Below, in pieces: positions 51,930 to 61,304 of a stretch of DNA of 64,000 nt. Each line of letters begins with the position of its first letter. The stretch's first letter is position 1. The translations under genes and the position numbers were made by a program. The stretch is from Amycolatopsis oliviviridis (GTDB taxonomy: Bacteria; Actinomycetota; Actinomycetes; Mycobacteriales; Pseudonocardiaceae): NCBI RefSeq assembly GCF_014654365.1, contig NZ_BNAY01000009.1, forward strand, positions 62,001 through 126,000, read 5' to 3'. The notes under the pieces were generated by a model. That model was not told where the DNA came from. It did no database searches and worked only from the letters and a program-made list of their open reading frames with translations.

Positions 51930-53198
51930 ATGTTCAACGCCGCCCTGTCCGACGTGGACCCCGAGGTCGCCACCGCCGTCGCGGCCGAACTCGACCGGCA
52001 GCAGTCGACCCTGGAGATGATCGCCTCGGAGAACTTCGCCCCGGTGGGCGTGCTCGAGGCGCAGGGTTCGGTGCTGACCAACAAGTACGCCGAGGGCTAC
52101 CCCGGCCGCCGCTACTACGGCGGTTGCGAGCACGTCGACGTCATCGAGCAGCTGGCGATCGACCGCGCGAAGGCCCTGTTCGGCGCCGAGCACGCCAACG
52201 TCCAGCCGCATTCGGGCGCGCAGGCCAACGCCGCCGCCATGGTCGCGGTGCTCAACCCCGGCGACACCATCCTCGGTCTCGACCTCGCCCACGGCGGTCA
52301 CCTGACCCACGGGATGAAGATCAACTTCTCCGGCAAGCTCTACAACGTCGTCGCCTACCACGTCGACAAAGAGACCGGGATCGTCGACGTCGAGGAGATC
52401 GAGCGCCTCGCCAAGGAGCACAAGCCGAAGCTGATCATCGCCGGCTGGTCGGCGTACCCGCGTCAGCTCGACTTCGCCGAGTTCCGCCGCATCGCCGACG
52501 AGGTCGGCGCGAAGGTCATGGTCGACATGGCGCACTTCGCCGGTCTCGTCGCCGCCGGGCTCCACCCGAGCCCGGTGCCGTACGCGGACATCGTCACCAC
52601 GACCACGCACAAGACCCTCGGCGGCCCGCGCGGCGGCATCATCCTGTCCCGCCAGGAACTCGCCAAGAAGATCAACTCGGCGGTGTTCCCCGGCCAGCAG
52701 GGCGGACCGCTGGAGCACGTCATCGCCGCCAAGGCCGTCGCGCTCAAGATCGCCGCGAGCGAGGAGTTCCGCGAGCGTCAGCAGCGTGTGCTCGAAGGCG
52801 CGAAGATCCTGGCCGACCGCCTTTCGCGCACGGACTGCGCCGAGGCGGGCGTCCGCGTGCTGACCGGCGGCACCGACGTGCACCTGGTGCTCGTCGACCT
52901 GGTCAACTCCACTTTGGACGGTCAGCAGGCCGAGGACCGGCTGCACTCGGTCGGCATCACCGTCAACCGCAACGCCGTCCCGTTCGACCCGCGGCCGCCG
53001 ATGGTCACCTCCGGCCTGCGGATCGGCACCCCGGCGCTGGCGACCCGCGGCTTCGGCGCCGAGGATTTCGCCGAGGTCGCCGACATCATCGCCGAGGCGC
53101 TGCGCCCGGACTTCGACGAGGCCCTGCGCCAGTCGCTGTCCGCCCGGGTCGAACTGCTGGCCAAGAAGCACCCGCTGTACGCGGACCTTAACCGATGA
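51930..53198 (+). CDS. glyA: Serine hydroxymethyltransferase
   Basis: A 422-residue PLP enzyme making serine from glycine and methylene-tetrahydrofolate, the folate product of GcvT. Motifs: MIASENFAPVGVLEAQGS, EGYPGRRYYGGCEHVD, DLAHGGHLTHGMKINFSG, and the PLP lysine in TTTTHKTLGGPRGGII. As the fourth gene of the riboswitch operon it links glycine cleavage to serine. It overlaps lipA by 4 bases (ATGA). A separate housekeeping glyA may exist elsewhere. Confidence 0.96.
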   Translation: MFNAALSDVDPEVATAVAAELDRQQSTLEMIASENFAPVGVLEAQGSVLTNKYAEGYPGRRYYGGCEHVDVIEQLAIDRAKALFGAEHANVQPHSGAQANAAAMVAVLNPGDTILGLDLAHGGHLTHGMKINFSGKLYNVVAYHVDKETGIVDVEEIERLAKEHKPKLIIAGWSAYPRQLDFAEFRRIADEVGAKVMVDMAHFAGLVAAGLHPSPVPYADIVTTTTHKTLGGPRGGIILSRQELAKKINSAVFPGQQGGPLEHVIAAKAVALKIAASEEFRERQQRVLEGAKILADRLSRTDCAEAGVRVLTGGTDVHLVLVDLVNSTLDGQQAEDRLHSVGITVNRNAVPFDPRPPMVTSGLRIGTPALATRGFGAEDFAEVADIIAEALRPDFDEALRQSLSARVELLAKKHPLYADLNR

Positions 53199-54196
53199 GC
53201 GCGCTCCCCGAGGGGCGCAAACTTCTCCGGCTGGAGGTCCGCAACGCGCAGACCCCGATCGAGAAGAAGCCGCCGTGGATCAAGACCCGCGCGCGGATGG
53301 GGCCGGAGTTCACCGAGCTCAAGGGCCTGGTCAAGCGGGAAGGCCTCCACACCGTGTGTGAGGAGGCCGGTTGTCCCAACATCTACGAGTGCTGGGAAGA
53401 CCGTGAGGCCACGTTCCTGATCGGTGGGGACCAGTGCACGCGTCGTTGTGACTTCTGTCAGATCGACACGGGCAAGCCCGAGGCGCTGGACACGACCGAG
53501 CCGCGCAAGGTGGCGGAGTCGGTGCAGGCCATGGGTTTGCGCTACTCGACGGTGACCGGTGTCGCGCGGGACGATCTGGAAGACGGTGGCGCGTGGTTGT
53601 ACGCGGAGACCGTGCGGCAGATCCACGCGCTGAACCCGGGTACCGGTGTCGAGCTGCTGATCCCGGACTTCAACGCGGATCCGGATCAGCTGGCCGAAGT
53701 CTTCGGTTCGCGGCCGGAGGTCTTGGCGCACAACGTGGAGACGGTGCCGCGGATCTTCAAGCGGATCCGGCCGGGTTTCCGGTACGCGCGGTCGCTGGAG
53801 GTCATCACGAAGGCTCGTGAGGCCGGTCTGGTGACGAAGTCGAACTTGATCCTGGGCATGGGTGAGACGCCGGAGGAGGTGGCTCCGGCGATGAAGGATC
53901 TGGTCGACGCGGGCTGCGAGATCCTCACGATCACCCAGTACCTGCGGCCCTCGCCCCGGCATCACCCGGTGGACCGCTGGGTCAAGCCGGAGGAGTTCGT
54001 CGAGCATTCGAAGGCAGCCGAAGCGATGGGCTTCGCTGGTGTGATGGCCGGGCCGCTCGTACGCTCGTCGTATAGGGCAGGGCGCCTGTTCGCGCAGACG
54101 AAGGCCCACCGCGGCGAAGCGCTGTCGGAGAACCTGGCCCATCTCGCCGCCGAAGGCCCCGCGGCCCAAGAAGCCAGCTCCTTGCTGGCCAGATAG
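53195..54196 (+). CDS. lipA: Lipoyl synthase
   Basis: A 333-residue radical SAM enzyme that inserts two sulfurs into octanoyl-GcvH or other octanoylated domains. Both iron-sulfur clusters are evident: auxiliary C55, C60 and C66 (CEEAGCPNIYEC) and radical SAM C81, C85 and C88 (CTRRCDFC). The C-terminal RSSYRAG supplies the serine ligand. It is fused by ATGA overlap to glyA rather than paired with lipB, so this copy is tuned to glycine supply. Whether another lipA with lipB exists outside the window is unknown. Confidence 0.95.
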   Translation: MSALPEGRKLLRLEVRNAQTPIEKKPPWIKTRARMGPEFTELKGLVKREGLHTVCEEAGCPNIYECWEDREATFLIGGDQCTRRCDFCQIDTGKPEALDTTEPRKVAESVQAMGLRYSTVTGVARDDLEDGGAWLYAETVRQIHALNPGTGVELLIPDFNADPDQLAEVFGSRPEVLAHNVETVPRIFKRIRPGFRYARSLEVITKAREAGLVTKSNLILGMGETPEEVAPAMKDLVDAGCEILTITQYLRPSPRHHPVDRWVKPEEFVEHSKAAEAMGFAGVMAGPLVRSSYRAGRLFAQTKAHRGEALSENLAHLAAEGPAAQEASSLLAR

Positions 54197-54212
54197 GAAG
54201 GAGGGCAGATCA

Positions 54213-55586
<1,374 letters not shown>

Positions 55587-55590
55587 CGCC

Positions 55591-55648
55591 CCGCATTTAG
55601 TCCTCTGGATGCGGGTGCGTGCGTGTGCATCCAGAGGACGAAACGCGG
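55591..55648. repeat. Hairpin, family B (copy 3)
   Basis: Arms CCGCATTTAGTCCTCTGGAT-GC (55591-55612) and their near-complement (55627-55648) with two mismatches around a 14-base loop. It directly follows the sdaA stop and ends 18 bp before the FadR start, so it probably terminates the glycine operon. Confidence 0.65.
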
Positions 55649-55666
55649 GCGGCCTAAACTCGAAGG

Positions 55667-56389
55667 GTGGAGTCGAGCACGGTCGCGAACGCGGGTGACG
55701 CGCTGTTCCGCCCGGTGCGCGCGGGCAACGCCTTCGAGGAGACCGTCGAGAGGCTGCTCCAGGCGATCCGGCTGGGTGTCGTGGGCGCGGGCGAACGGCT
55801 GCCTTCCGAACGCGAGCTGGCCGAGCGGCTCGGGGTCAGCCGGGTGACGCTGCGCGAGGCGATCCGCGCGCTGGCCGACGCGGGGTACGTCGAGTCGCGG
55901 CGCGGACGGTACGGCGGCACGTTCGTCAACGACGTCCTGCCCGACCCGCCCGCCGCCGACGGCCGGAACGTCGACAGCGCCACCCTGGAGGACGCTCTCG
56001 GCCTGCGGCACGTTCTGGAGACCGGTGCGGCCGAGATGGCGGCGTCGCGGTCCCTCAGCCCGGCGGACCGGCAGCACCTGACCAGCACGCTCGCCGAGGC
56101 CGCCGCGGCGGATCTCGGCGACTACCGGCGCAAGGATTCGCGGCTGCACCTGGCGATCGCCGAGGTCACCGCGTCCGGCTCGCTCACCACGGCGATGGCC
56201 GACGCGCGGATGCGGGTCAACCAGCTGCTCGACATGATCCCGCTGCTGGAGCCGAACCTGGAGCACTCCAACGCCCAGCACGAGGCCATCGTCGACGCGA
56301 TCCTCGCGGGCGACCCCGAGGCGGCCCGCCGGGCGATGACCGAGCACGTCGAAGGCACCGCTTCGCTGCTTCGCGCCTTCCTCGCCTGA
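55667..56389 (+). CDS. FadR/GntR-family transcriptional regulator (FCD domain)
   Basis: A 240-residue regulator. Winged helix: ETVERLLQAIRLGVVGAGER, LPSERELAERLGVSRVTLRE, AIRALADAGYVESRRGRYGG. The C-terminal FCD domain (~90-230) has the metal/ligand-binding residues in RHVLETGAAEMAAS, RLHLAIAEVTASGS and NAQHEAIVDAIL. FadR-type proteins of this kind often control amino-acid or amine catabolism in actinobacteria. Its target could be the gamma-glutamyl ligase operon at 42.4 kb or the glycine operon next to it; this is unproven. It starts at GTG 55667 and is monocistronic. Confidence 0.88.
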   Translation: MESSTVANAGDALFRPVRAGNAFEETVERLLQAIRLGVVGAGERLPSERELAERLGVSRVTLREAIRALADAGYVESRRGRYGGTFVNDVLPDPPAADGRNVDSATLEDALGLRHVLETGAAEMAASRSLSPADRQHLTSTLAEAAAADLGDYRRKDSRLHLAIAEVTASGSLTTAMADARMRVNQLLDMIPLLEPNLEHSNAQHEAIVDAILAGDPEAARRAMTEHVEGTASLLRAFLA

Positions 56390-56400
56390 TCCCTTCGTCT

Positions 56401-56465
56401 CGCGTTTCGTCCTCTGGATGCGGTAGTTGGCGTCGCGAACTACCGCATCCAGAGGACGAAACGCG
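56401..56465. terminator. 28-bp perfect hairpin, family B (copy 4)
   Basis: The most complete family B copy: two perfect 28-base arms (starting CGCGTTTCGTCCTCTGGATG) around a 9-base loop, 12 bp after the FadR stop. It is the likely terminator of that gene. Confidence 0.8.
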
Positions 56466-56533
56466 ATGGGCGCCAGGACACGATTCGGTGATTTTCCCAC
56501 AACCTTTTCACCCGTCCGGGCGTCTAAGCCGGT

Positions 56534-58429
56534 GTGGAGAACCCGGATGACGCGACCGCACCCGAGTCAGAGCCCACGGCCATCCCCGCGCCGAAGCCGA
56601 AGAAGCGCAGGTGGCGCCGCATCGTCGCCTGGTCGCTCGGCCTCCTGATCGGCCTCCCGGTGGTCGCGTTCGGGCTGGCGTACGTCCTGCTCGACGTCCG
56701 CAGCCCGCAGGAGGTGCTCGCCGATCTCGACAAGACCGTCATCCTGCAGAACGCGGACGGTTCCGAACTGCTCAAGGTGATCCCGCCCGGCGGCGACCGG
56801 CAGTTCGTGCCCTACGACGCCGTCCCCGCGAAGCTGCGCGACGCGATCATCGCGACCGAGGACCCGACCTTCTGGGACAACGAGGGCTTCGACCCCACCG
56901 GCGCCCTTCGCGCGCTGGTGACCGGCGTCGGCGGCGGTTCGGGGATCACCCAGCAGTACATCAAGAAATCCACCGGCGACGACGACGCCACCCTCCTCCG
57001 CAAGTTCAACGAACTGGTGCTGGCCACGAAGATCACCCAGCAGCAGACCAAGAAGGAGATCTTCGAGAGTTACGTCAACATCATCTCGTTCGGCCGCGGC
57101 ACCTACGGCCCGGCGTCGGCGATGAACGCCTACTTCGGCCGCAAGCTCGACGATTCGATGACCTGGAGCGAGGCCGCCTTCCTCGCCGGGATGATCCAGT
57201 CGCCGTCGGTGCACGACCCCTTCGCCTCCTCGCACGAGCACGCGAGGAAACGCTGGTCGTACGTGATGAACAAGCTGGTCACGCGGGGCTACGTCAATCA
57301 GGCCGAGGCGGTCACGATGGCCTATCCGGGGGACGCGATCCAGGCACCGTCGGAGACCCGCGCCGGTCGCGTCACCTACGAGCAGTACCACGTCAAGCAG
57401 CAGGTCCTCGCCGAGCTGGAGCAGGTCGGCTACCCGCTGGACCGCCTCCGCGGCGGCGCGATGAAGGTCGAGACGACCATCGATCCGCGCGCGCAGGCCG
57501 AAGCCGAGAAGGTGGTCAAGGAGCGGTTGCGGGGGCAGCCGGAGCATTTCCGCGCCTCGCTGGTCGCCGTCGAACCCGGGACCGGCGCGATCCGCGCCTA
57601 CAACGGCGGTGGCTGGAGTGTGCACGACTACGCCGGTACCCCGTACGGCACCGGCTCGGTCTTCACCCCGTTCATCCTCGCCGCGGGCCTCGAACGCGGC
57701 GTGAAGGTGGACGAGCCGGTGAAGCCGCCGGGCAAGGTCGATTTCCTCGGCGAGACCTTCGAGTTCCCGGACCAGTGCGGAGAGGCGGGCAAATGCACGC
57801 TGCGCGAGGCGATGGGACGCGACGCCCAGGGCCCGTTCGTCGATCTGGCGAAGAAGCTCGGCGCGGAAGCCGTCCGGAACGGCGCCCGCGCGGCGGGGAT
57901 CCCCGAGACCGTCGACGGCGCGGTGACCCTGCGCGAGAAGGACGGGTTCCTGATCGGCCCGGGGATCGCGGTCGGCCGGTATCCCTTGCGGCCCAGTGAC
58001 GTGGCCGGCGCGTACGCGACCTTCGCCGCCGAGGGCATGCGCGCCACCCCGCATCTGGTGTCGAAGATCCGGGACGAGAACGGCGAGGTCGTCTGGGAAC
58101 GTCCGCAGGACAAGGCACCGGCGTTCAAGGGCGACGAAGCGCTGAGCCGCCGGATCGCCGGCACGATCAGCCAGGTGCTGGCGAGCGGCCAGAAGGATCG
58201 CCTGGCGGCGTTGAAGACCGGTGCCTTCCAGTACAACGAAACCGACGACAACGCCGGTGCCTGGGCGGTCGGGTACACGCCGCGGCTGTCGACGGCGGTC
58301 TGGGTCGGCTCGGACGAACCGCGCCGGATGCGGGACGCTGCGGGACAGAAGCTGACCGGCGGGACGATCCCCGCCGATCTCTGGCAGCGCTTCATGACCG
58401 GCGTCCATCAAGGACCGCCGCCGCGCTGA
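56534..58429 (+). CDS. Class A penicillin-binding protein homologue with degenerate transpeptidase domain
   Basis: A 631-residue membrane protein: cytoplasmic Pro/Lys tail (1-27), one transmembrane helix (~29-51), glycosyltransferase domain (~75-265) and transpeptidase-like domain (~320-620). The glycosyltransferase motifs are intact: catalytic E109 in EDPTFWDNEGFDP, GGSGITQQYIKKS, and NIISFGRGTYGPASAMNAYF. In the second domain the nucleophile motif SxxK is SVFT (S375, lysine replaced by T378), the SxN motif is DAQ (D430-Q432), and KTGT is KTGA (561-564), while the surrounding fold (GSVFTPFILAAG, WAVGYTPRLSTAVWVG) is recognisable. So it should polymerise glycan but not cross-link or bind beta-lactams normally. 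Confidence 0.87.
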   Translation: MENPDDATAPESEPTAIPAPKPKKRRWRRIVAWSLGLLIGLPVVAFGLAYVLLDVRSPQEVLADLDKTVILQNADGSELLKVIPPGGDRQFVPYDAVPAKLRDAIIATEDPTFWDNEGFDPTGALRALVTGVGGGSGITQQYIKKSTGDDDATLLRKFNELVLATKITQQQTKKEIFESYVNIISFGRGTYGPASAMNAYFGRKLDDSMTWSEAAFLAGMIQSPSVHDPFASSHEHARKRWSYVMNKLVTRGYVNQAEAVTMAYPGDAIQAPSETRAGRVTYEQYHVKQQVLAELEQVGYPLDRLRGGAMKVETTIDPRAQAEAEKVVKERLRGQPEHFRASLVAVEPGTGAIRAYNGGGWSVHDYAGTPYGTGSVFTPFILAAGLERGVKVDEPVKPPGKVDFLGETFEFPDQCGEAGKCTLREAMGRDAQGPFVDLAKKLGAEAVRNGARAAGIPETVDGAVTLREKDGFLIGPGIAVGRYPLRPSDVAGAYATFAAEGMRATPHLVSKIRDENGEVVWERPQDKAPAFKGDEALSRRIAGTISQVLASGQKDRLAALKTGAFQYNETDDNAGAWAVGYTPRLSTAVWVGSDEPRRMRDAAGQKLTGGTIPADLWQRFMTGVHQGPPPR

Positions 58430-58430
58430 C

Positions 58431-59603
58431 TCAGGTGAGCGCGGTCTGCGCGGTCGTCCAGAAGTCCTCGCGGGCTCGCCACGGCACCGGCCAGTCGGTG
58501 CGCTGGGTGAGCAGGATCCCGGTCAGGCCGGTGGCCGGATCCGCCGCCCAGGACGTGCCGAGCCCGCCGTCCCAGCCGTAGCGGCCCCGGTTGGCGAGCC
58601 CGTCGTCCCGGTTGACCACGGCGACACCGAAACCCCAGCCGAGACCGTGATCCAAGAGCGGCGCGCCGCTCGACGCCTGCTCCGCGGTGAGGTGATCGGC
58701 CGTGAGCAGCGCGACCGACCTCGGGGACAGCAGCCCACCGCCGCCGTCCAGCAGCATCCGGCTGAACGCGAGGTAGTCGTCCGCCGTCGAGACGAGACCC
58801 GCGCCGCCGGACGGGAACGGGACCGGCGCGCTCCACTGGCCGTCCGGCGCGTCGAAGACCTGGAGTTCGCCGGTCGCTTCGTCCACCTGATACGACGTCG
58901 TGAACCGGCTCGCTTTCCCCGCGGGGACGACGAATCCGGTGTCGGACATGCCCAGCGGCTCGAAGATCCGTTCGGCGAGGAACCGTTCGAAGGGCATTCC
59001 CGAGGCGCGGGCGATCAGCACGGCCAGCACCTCCGAACCGACCTGGTACATCCATCGCTCACCGGGCTGGTGCAGCAGCGGCAGCGTGCCGAGACGGCGC
59101 AACCACTCGTCCGGACGGTGCGGTGTGACCGGCTTCGGCGGGCCGATGACCAGGCCGAGTCCGTCGATCGCCCGCTGGATCGGCGTCGAACCGGGCGGGG
59201 CGAGGACGATGCCGAAGCCGAGCCGGAAGGTCAGCAGATCGCGCAAGGTGATCGGCCGGCCCGCCGGGACGGTGTCGTCCAGCGGGCCGTCGATCCGGCG
59301 CAAGACCCGGCGATCGGCGAGTTCGGGCAGGAGCCCGTCGACCGGGTCGTCGAGCCGGAGGCGGCATTCCTCGACGAGGATCATCGCGGCGGCCGCGGTG
59401 ACCGGTTTGGTCATCGAGCTGATCCGGAAGAGACTGTCGCGCTCCATCGGCGTGCCGCCGAACGCCTTGTCCCCCAAGGCGTTCACGTGAACCTCGTCGC
59501 CGGCGGCGACCAGGGACACGAGCCCGGGGACCTCGCCGCGTTCGACGTAACCGGACAGGACTCGGTGCGCGCGCCGCAGCGCCGCCGGCGCGAACCGGGC
59601 CAT
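58431..59603 (-). CDS. Serine hydrolase of the beta-lactamase/EstB family
   Basis: A 390-residue protein related to class C beta-lactamases, esterases and D-aminopeptidases. The nucleophile motif SxxK is SMTK (in LFRISSMTKPVTAAAAM, ~65-81); the YxN-like tyrosine is in ERWMYQVGSEVLAVL; a later GWDGGLGTSW fills the KTG-like (HxG) position. No signal peptide is seen, so it may be a cytoplasmic esterase. ATG 59603 is chosen because it overlaps the stop of the upstream methyltransferase gene by one base; the longer open frame to 60278 is a shadow. It runs convergent with the PBP gene, stops separated by one base. Confidence 0.88.
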   Translation of the reverse strand: MARFAPAALRRAHRVLSGYVERGEVPGLVSLVAAGDEVHVNALGDKAFGGTPMERDSLFRISSMTKPVTAAAAMILVEECRLRLDDPVDGLLPELADRRVLRRIDGPLDDTVPAGRPITLRDLLTFRLGFGIVLAPPGSTPIQRAIDGLGLVIGPPKPVTPHRPDEWLRRLGTLPLLHQPGERWMYQVGSEVLAVLIARASGMPFERFLAERIFEPLGMSDTGFVVPAGKASRFTTSYQVDEATGELQVFDAPDGQWSAPVPFPSGGAGLVSTADDYLAFSRMLLDGGGGLLSPRSVALLTADHLTAEQASSGAPLLDHGLGWGFGVAVVNRDDGLANRGRYGWDGGLGTSWAADPATGLTGILLTQRTDWPVPWRAREDFWTTAQTALT

Positions 59604-60259
59604 CAGGACGTCACGAGCGCGATGGTCAGCCCGTCGTACCCCTTCTTGCCGACGGTCTGCAACGCCGTCGCGTCGACCCGCGGTTCGGCGGCGATCAGTT
59701 CGTGCATCCGCCGCAGTCCCACGATCTCGCCGGCGGTGCTCGACGCGTCGGCCACCGCGCCCGCGCGCACGACGTTGTCGATCACGATCACCCCGCCCGG
59801 CCTGCTCAGCCGCAGCGCCTCCCGGAAGTAGGCCGGGTTGTTGACCCTGTCCGCGTCGATGAACGTCAGGTCGACCGGGCCTTCGACGCCGGGCAGCAGG
59901 TCCAGCGCCTCGCCGATCCGGATGTCGACGAGCTCGCCGACCCCGGCGGCGTCGATGTTCTTCCGCGCGACATCGGCGTGTTTCGCGTAGTACTCGAGCG
60001 TCACGAGACGTCCCCCGGGCGGCAGCGCCCGGGCGAGCCAGATCGTGCTGTAGCCGCCGAGCGTGCCGATCTCCAGGATCGAGCGGGCGCCGATCATCCT
60101 GGCCAGCAGGTGGAGCAGCTTCCCCTGATTCGGCGCGACCGCGATGGCCGGCATGTCCGCCTCGTCCGAGGCCGTGAGAGCCCCTTCGAGAGCCGCGTCG
60201 GACGGGACGAGCACGTCGCAGAGGTATTCGTCTACTTCGGTCCACGTTTCCTGTGTCAT
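59603..60259 (-). CDS. SAM-dependent O-methyltransferase (catechol-OMT-like, family 3)
   Basis: A 218-residue methyltransferase. SAM motif: ILEIGTLGGYSTIWLARAL (~73-91), then LVTLEYYAKHADVARKN; the metal-binding aspartates are in VDLTFIDADRVNN and VIVIDNVVRAGAV, a pattern of divalent-metal-dependent O-methyltransferases acting on catechol-type substrates. ATG 60259 has GGGGAGGG upstream. The real substrate is unknown; it is coupled to a serine hydrolase gene by TGATG, suggesting a joint step on a small aromatic molecule. Confidence 0.9.
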   Translation of the reverse strand: MTQETWTEVDEYLCDVLVPSDAALEGALTASDEADMPAIAVAPNQGKLLHLLARMIGARSILEIGTLGGYSTIWLARALPPGGRLVTLEYYAKHADVARKNIDAAGVGELVDIRIGEALDLLPGVEGPVDLTFIDADRVNNPAYFREALRLSRPGGVIVIDNVVRAGAVADASSTAGEIVGLRRMHELIAAEPRVDATALQTVGKKGYDGLTIALVTS

Positions 60260-60335
60260 GAAACCCTCCCCAGGCCAACCTAGCGCCGCGAGGCGCACAC
60301 GCGAGCGTCCATCGGGGCGGCCGTCCGGACGAACC

Positions 60336-61163
60336 TCAGGCGGTGCGGCGCCCGGCCTTCGGGATGACCAGCGGCGTCCCGGTTTCGGGGCACGGCATGA
60401 CCCGGCACGGCAGCTCGAAGATCTTTTCGACGTTGTCGGCGGTCACGACCTCTTCGGGCGTGCCCGTCGCGAGCACCTCTCCGCCCCGCATCGCGATCAT
60501 GTGCGTCGCGTAGCGCGCGGCGTGGTTGAGGTCGTGCAGCACCGCGACCAGCGTCCGGCCCTGCTCCTGGTGCAGTTCCGCGCACAGATCCAAGATGTCC
60601 ATCTGATGCGCGATGTCCAGATAGGTCGTCGGCTCGTCGAGCAGCAGCAGGTCGGTCTCCTGTGCGAGCGCCATCGCCATCCACACGCGCTGCCGCTGCC
60701 CGCCGGACAGTTCGTCGACCAGCCGCTCGGCGAGGTCGTCGACCCCGGTGGCGCGCATGGACTCCGTGACCACGGTGGCGTCCTCCCGGGACCATTGCCG
60801 CAGGAGCCGCTGGTGCGGGTACCGGCCGCGCGCGACGAGGTCGGCGACGGTTATGCCGTCGGGCGCGATCGAACTCTGCGGCAGCAGGCCGAGCCGCCGG
60901 GCGACCTCCTTCGCGGGGAAGGAGCTGATCACCTGACCGTCGAGGAACACCGAGCCCTGGCGGGGTTTGAGCATCCGCGCGAGCGCTCGCAGCAGGGTCG
61001 TCTTGCCGCAGGCGTTCGGGCCGACGATGACGGTGAACGACCGGTCGGGGATGACCACCCCGAGGTCTTCGGCCACGGTCCGGCCGTCGTAGGCCAGCGT
61101 CAGGGCGTCCGCGTGCAGGCGGGACGTCGTGCGCTGCTCGGTGAGGGTTTCCACGGTCTCCAC
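60336..61163 (-). CDS. Siderophore-type ABC transporter ATP-binding protein (FecE/FepC-like)
   Basis: A 275-residue ATPase. Walker A GPNACGKTTLL (~48-58), signature ELSGGQRQRVWMAMALAQ, Walker B LLLLDEPTTYLD, and switch VLHDLNHAARYATHMI are those of ferric-siderophore importers. The start GTG 61163 lies only 2 bases from a perfect iron box, implying a leaderless transcript, or GTG 61154. The C-terminal MPCPETGTPLVIPKAGRRTA matches actinobacterial ABC ATPases of this group. No permease or binding protein is beside it, so it must serve permeases encoded elsewhere. Confidence 0.92.
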   Translation of the reverse strand: METVETLTEQRTTSRLHADALTLAYDGRTVAEDLGVVIPDRSFTVIVGPNACGKTTLLRALARMLKPRQGSVFLDGQVISSFPAKEVARRLGLLPQSSIAPDGITVADLVARGRYPHQRLLRQWSREDATVVTESMRATGVDDLAERLVDELSGGQRQRVWMAMALAQETDLLLLDEPTTYLDIAHQMDILDLCAELHQEQGRTLVAVLHDLNHAARYATHMIAMRGGEVLATGTPEEVVTADNVEKIFELPCRVMPCPETGTPLVIPKAGRRTA

Positions 61164-61165
61164 GC

Positions 61166-61180
61166 AGGTTAGGCTAACCT
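61166..61180. promoter_or_regulatory. IdeR/DmdR-type iron box
   Basis: AGGTTAG-G-CTAACCT is a perfect 7-1-7 palindrome and matches the core of the DtxR-family (IdeR/DmdR) operator TTAGGTTAGGCTAACCTAA. It sits 2 bases upstream of the ATPase start on the minus strand. Binding of Fe-loaded regulator there should repress the ATPase gene; the divergent MocR gene is 125 bp away and might be affected too. Confidence 0.88.
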
Positions 61181-61304
61181 AGGACCTCGCCGTTGTGGTG
61201 TTCCGTAGGTCGCAGCCGGCTCACATCACCCTTCGATGGCATCATCCCCAGTGCGCTTCGCGGTGCAATCCCGTGAGTGCTCTCGGTGCGATCGAAGGGG
61301 CGGC

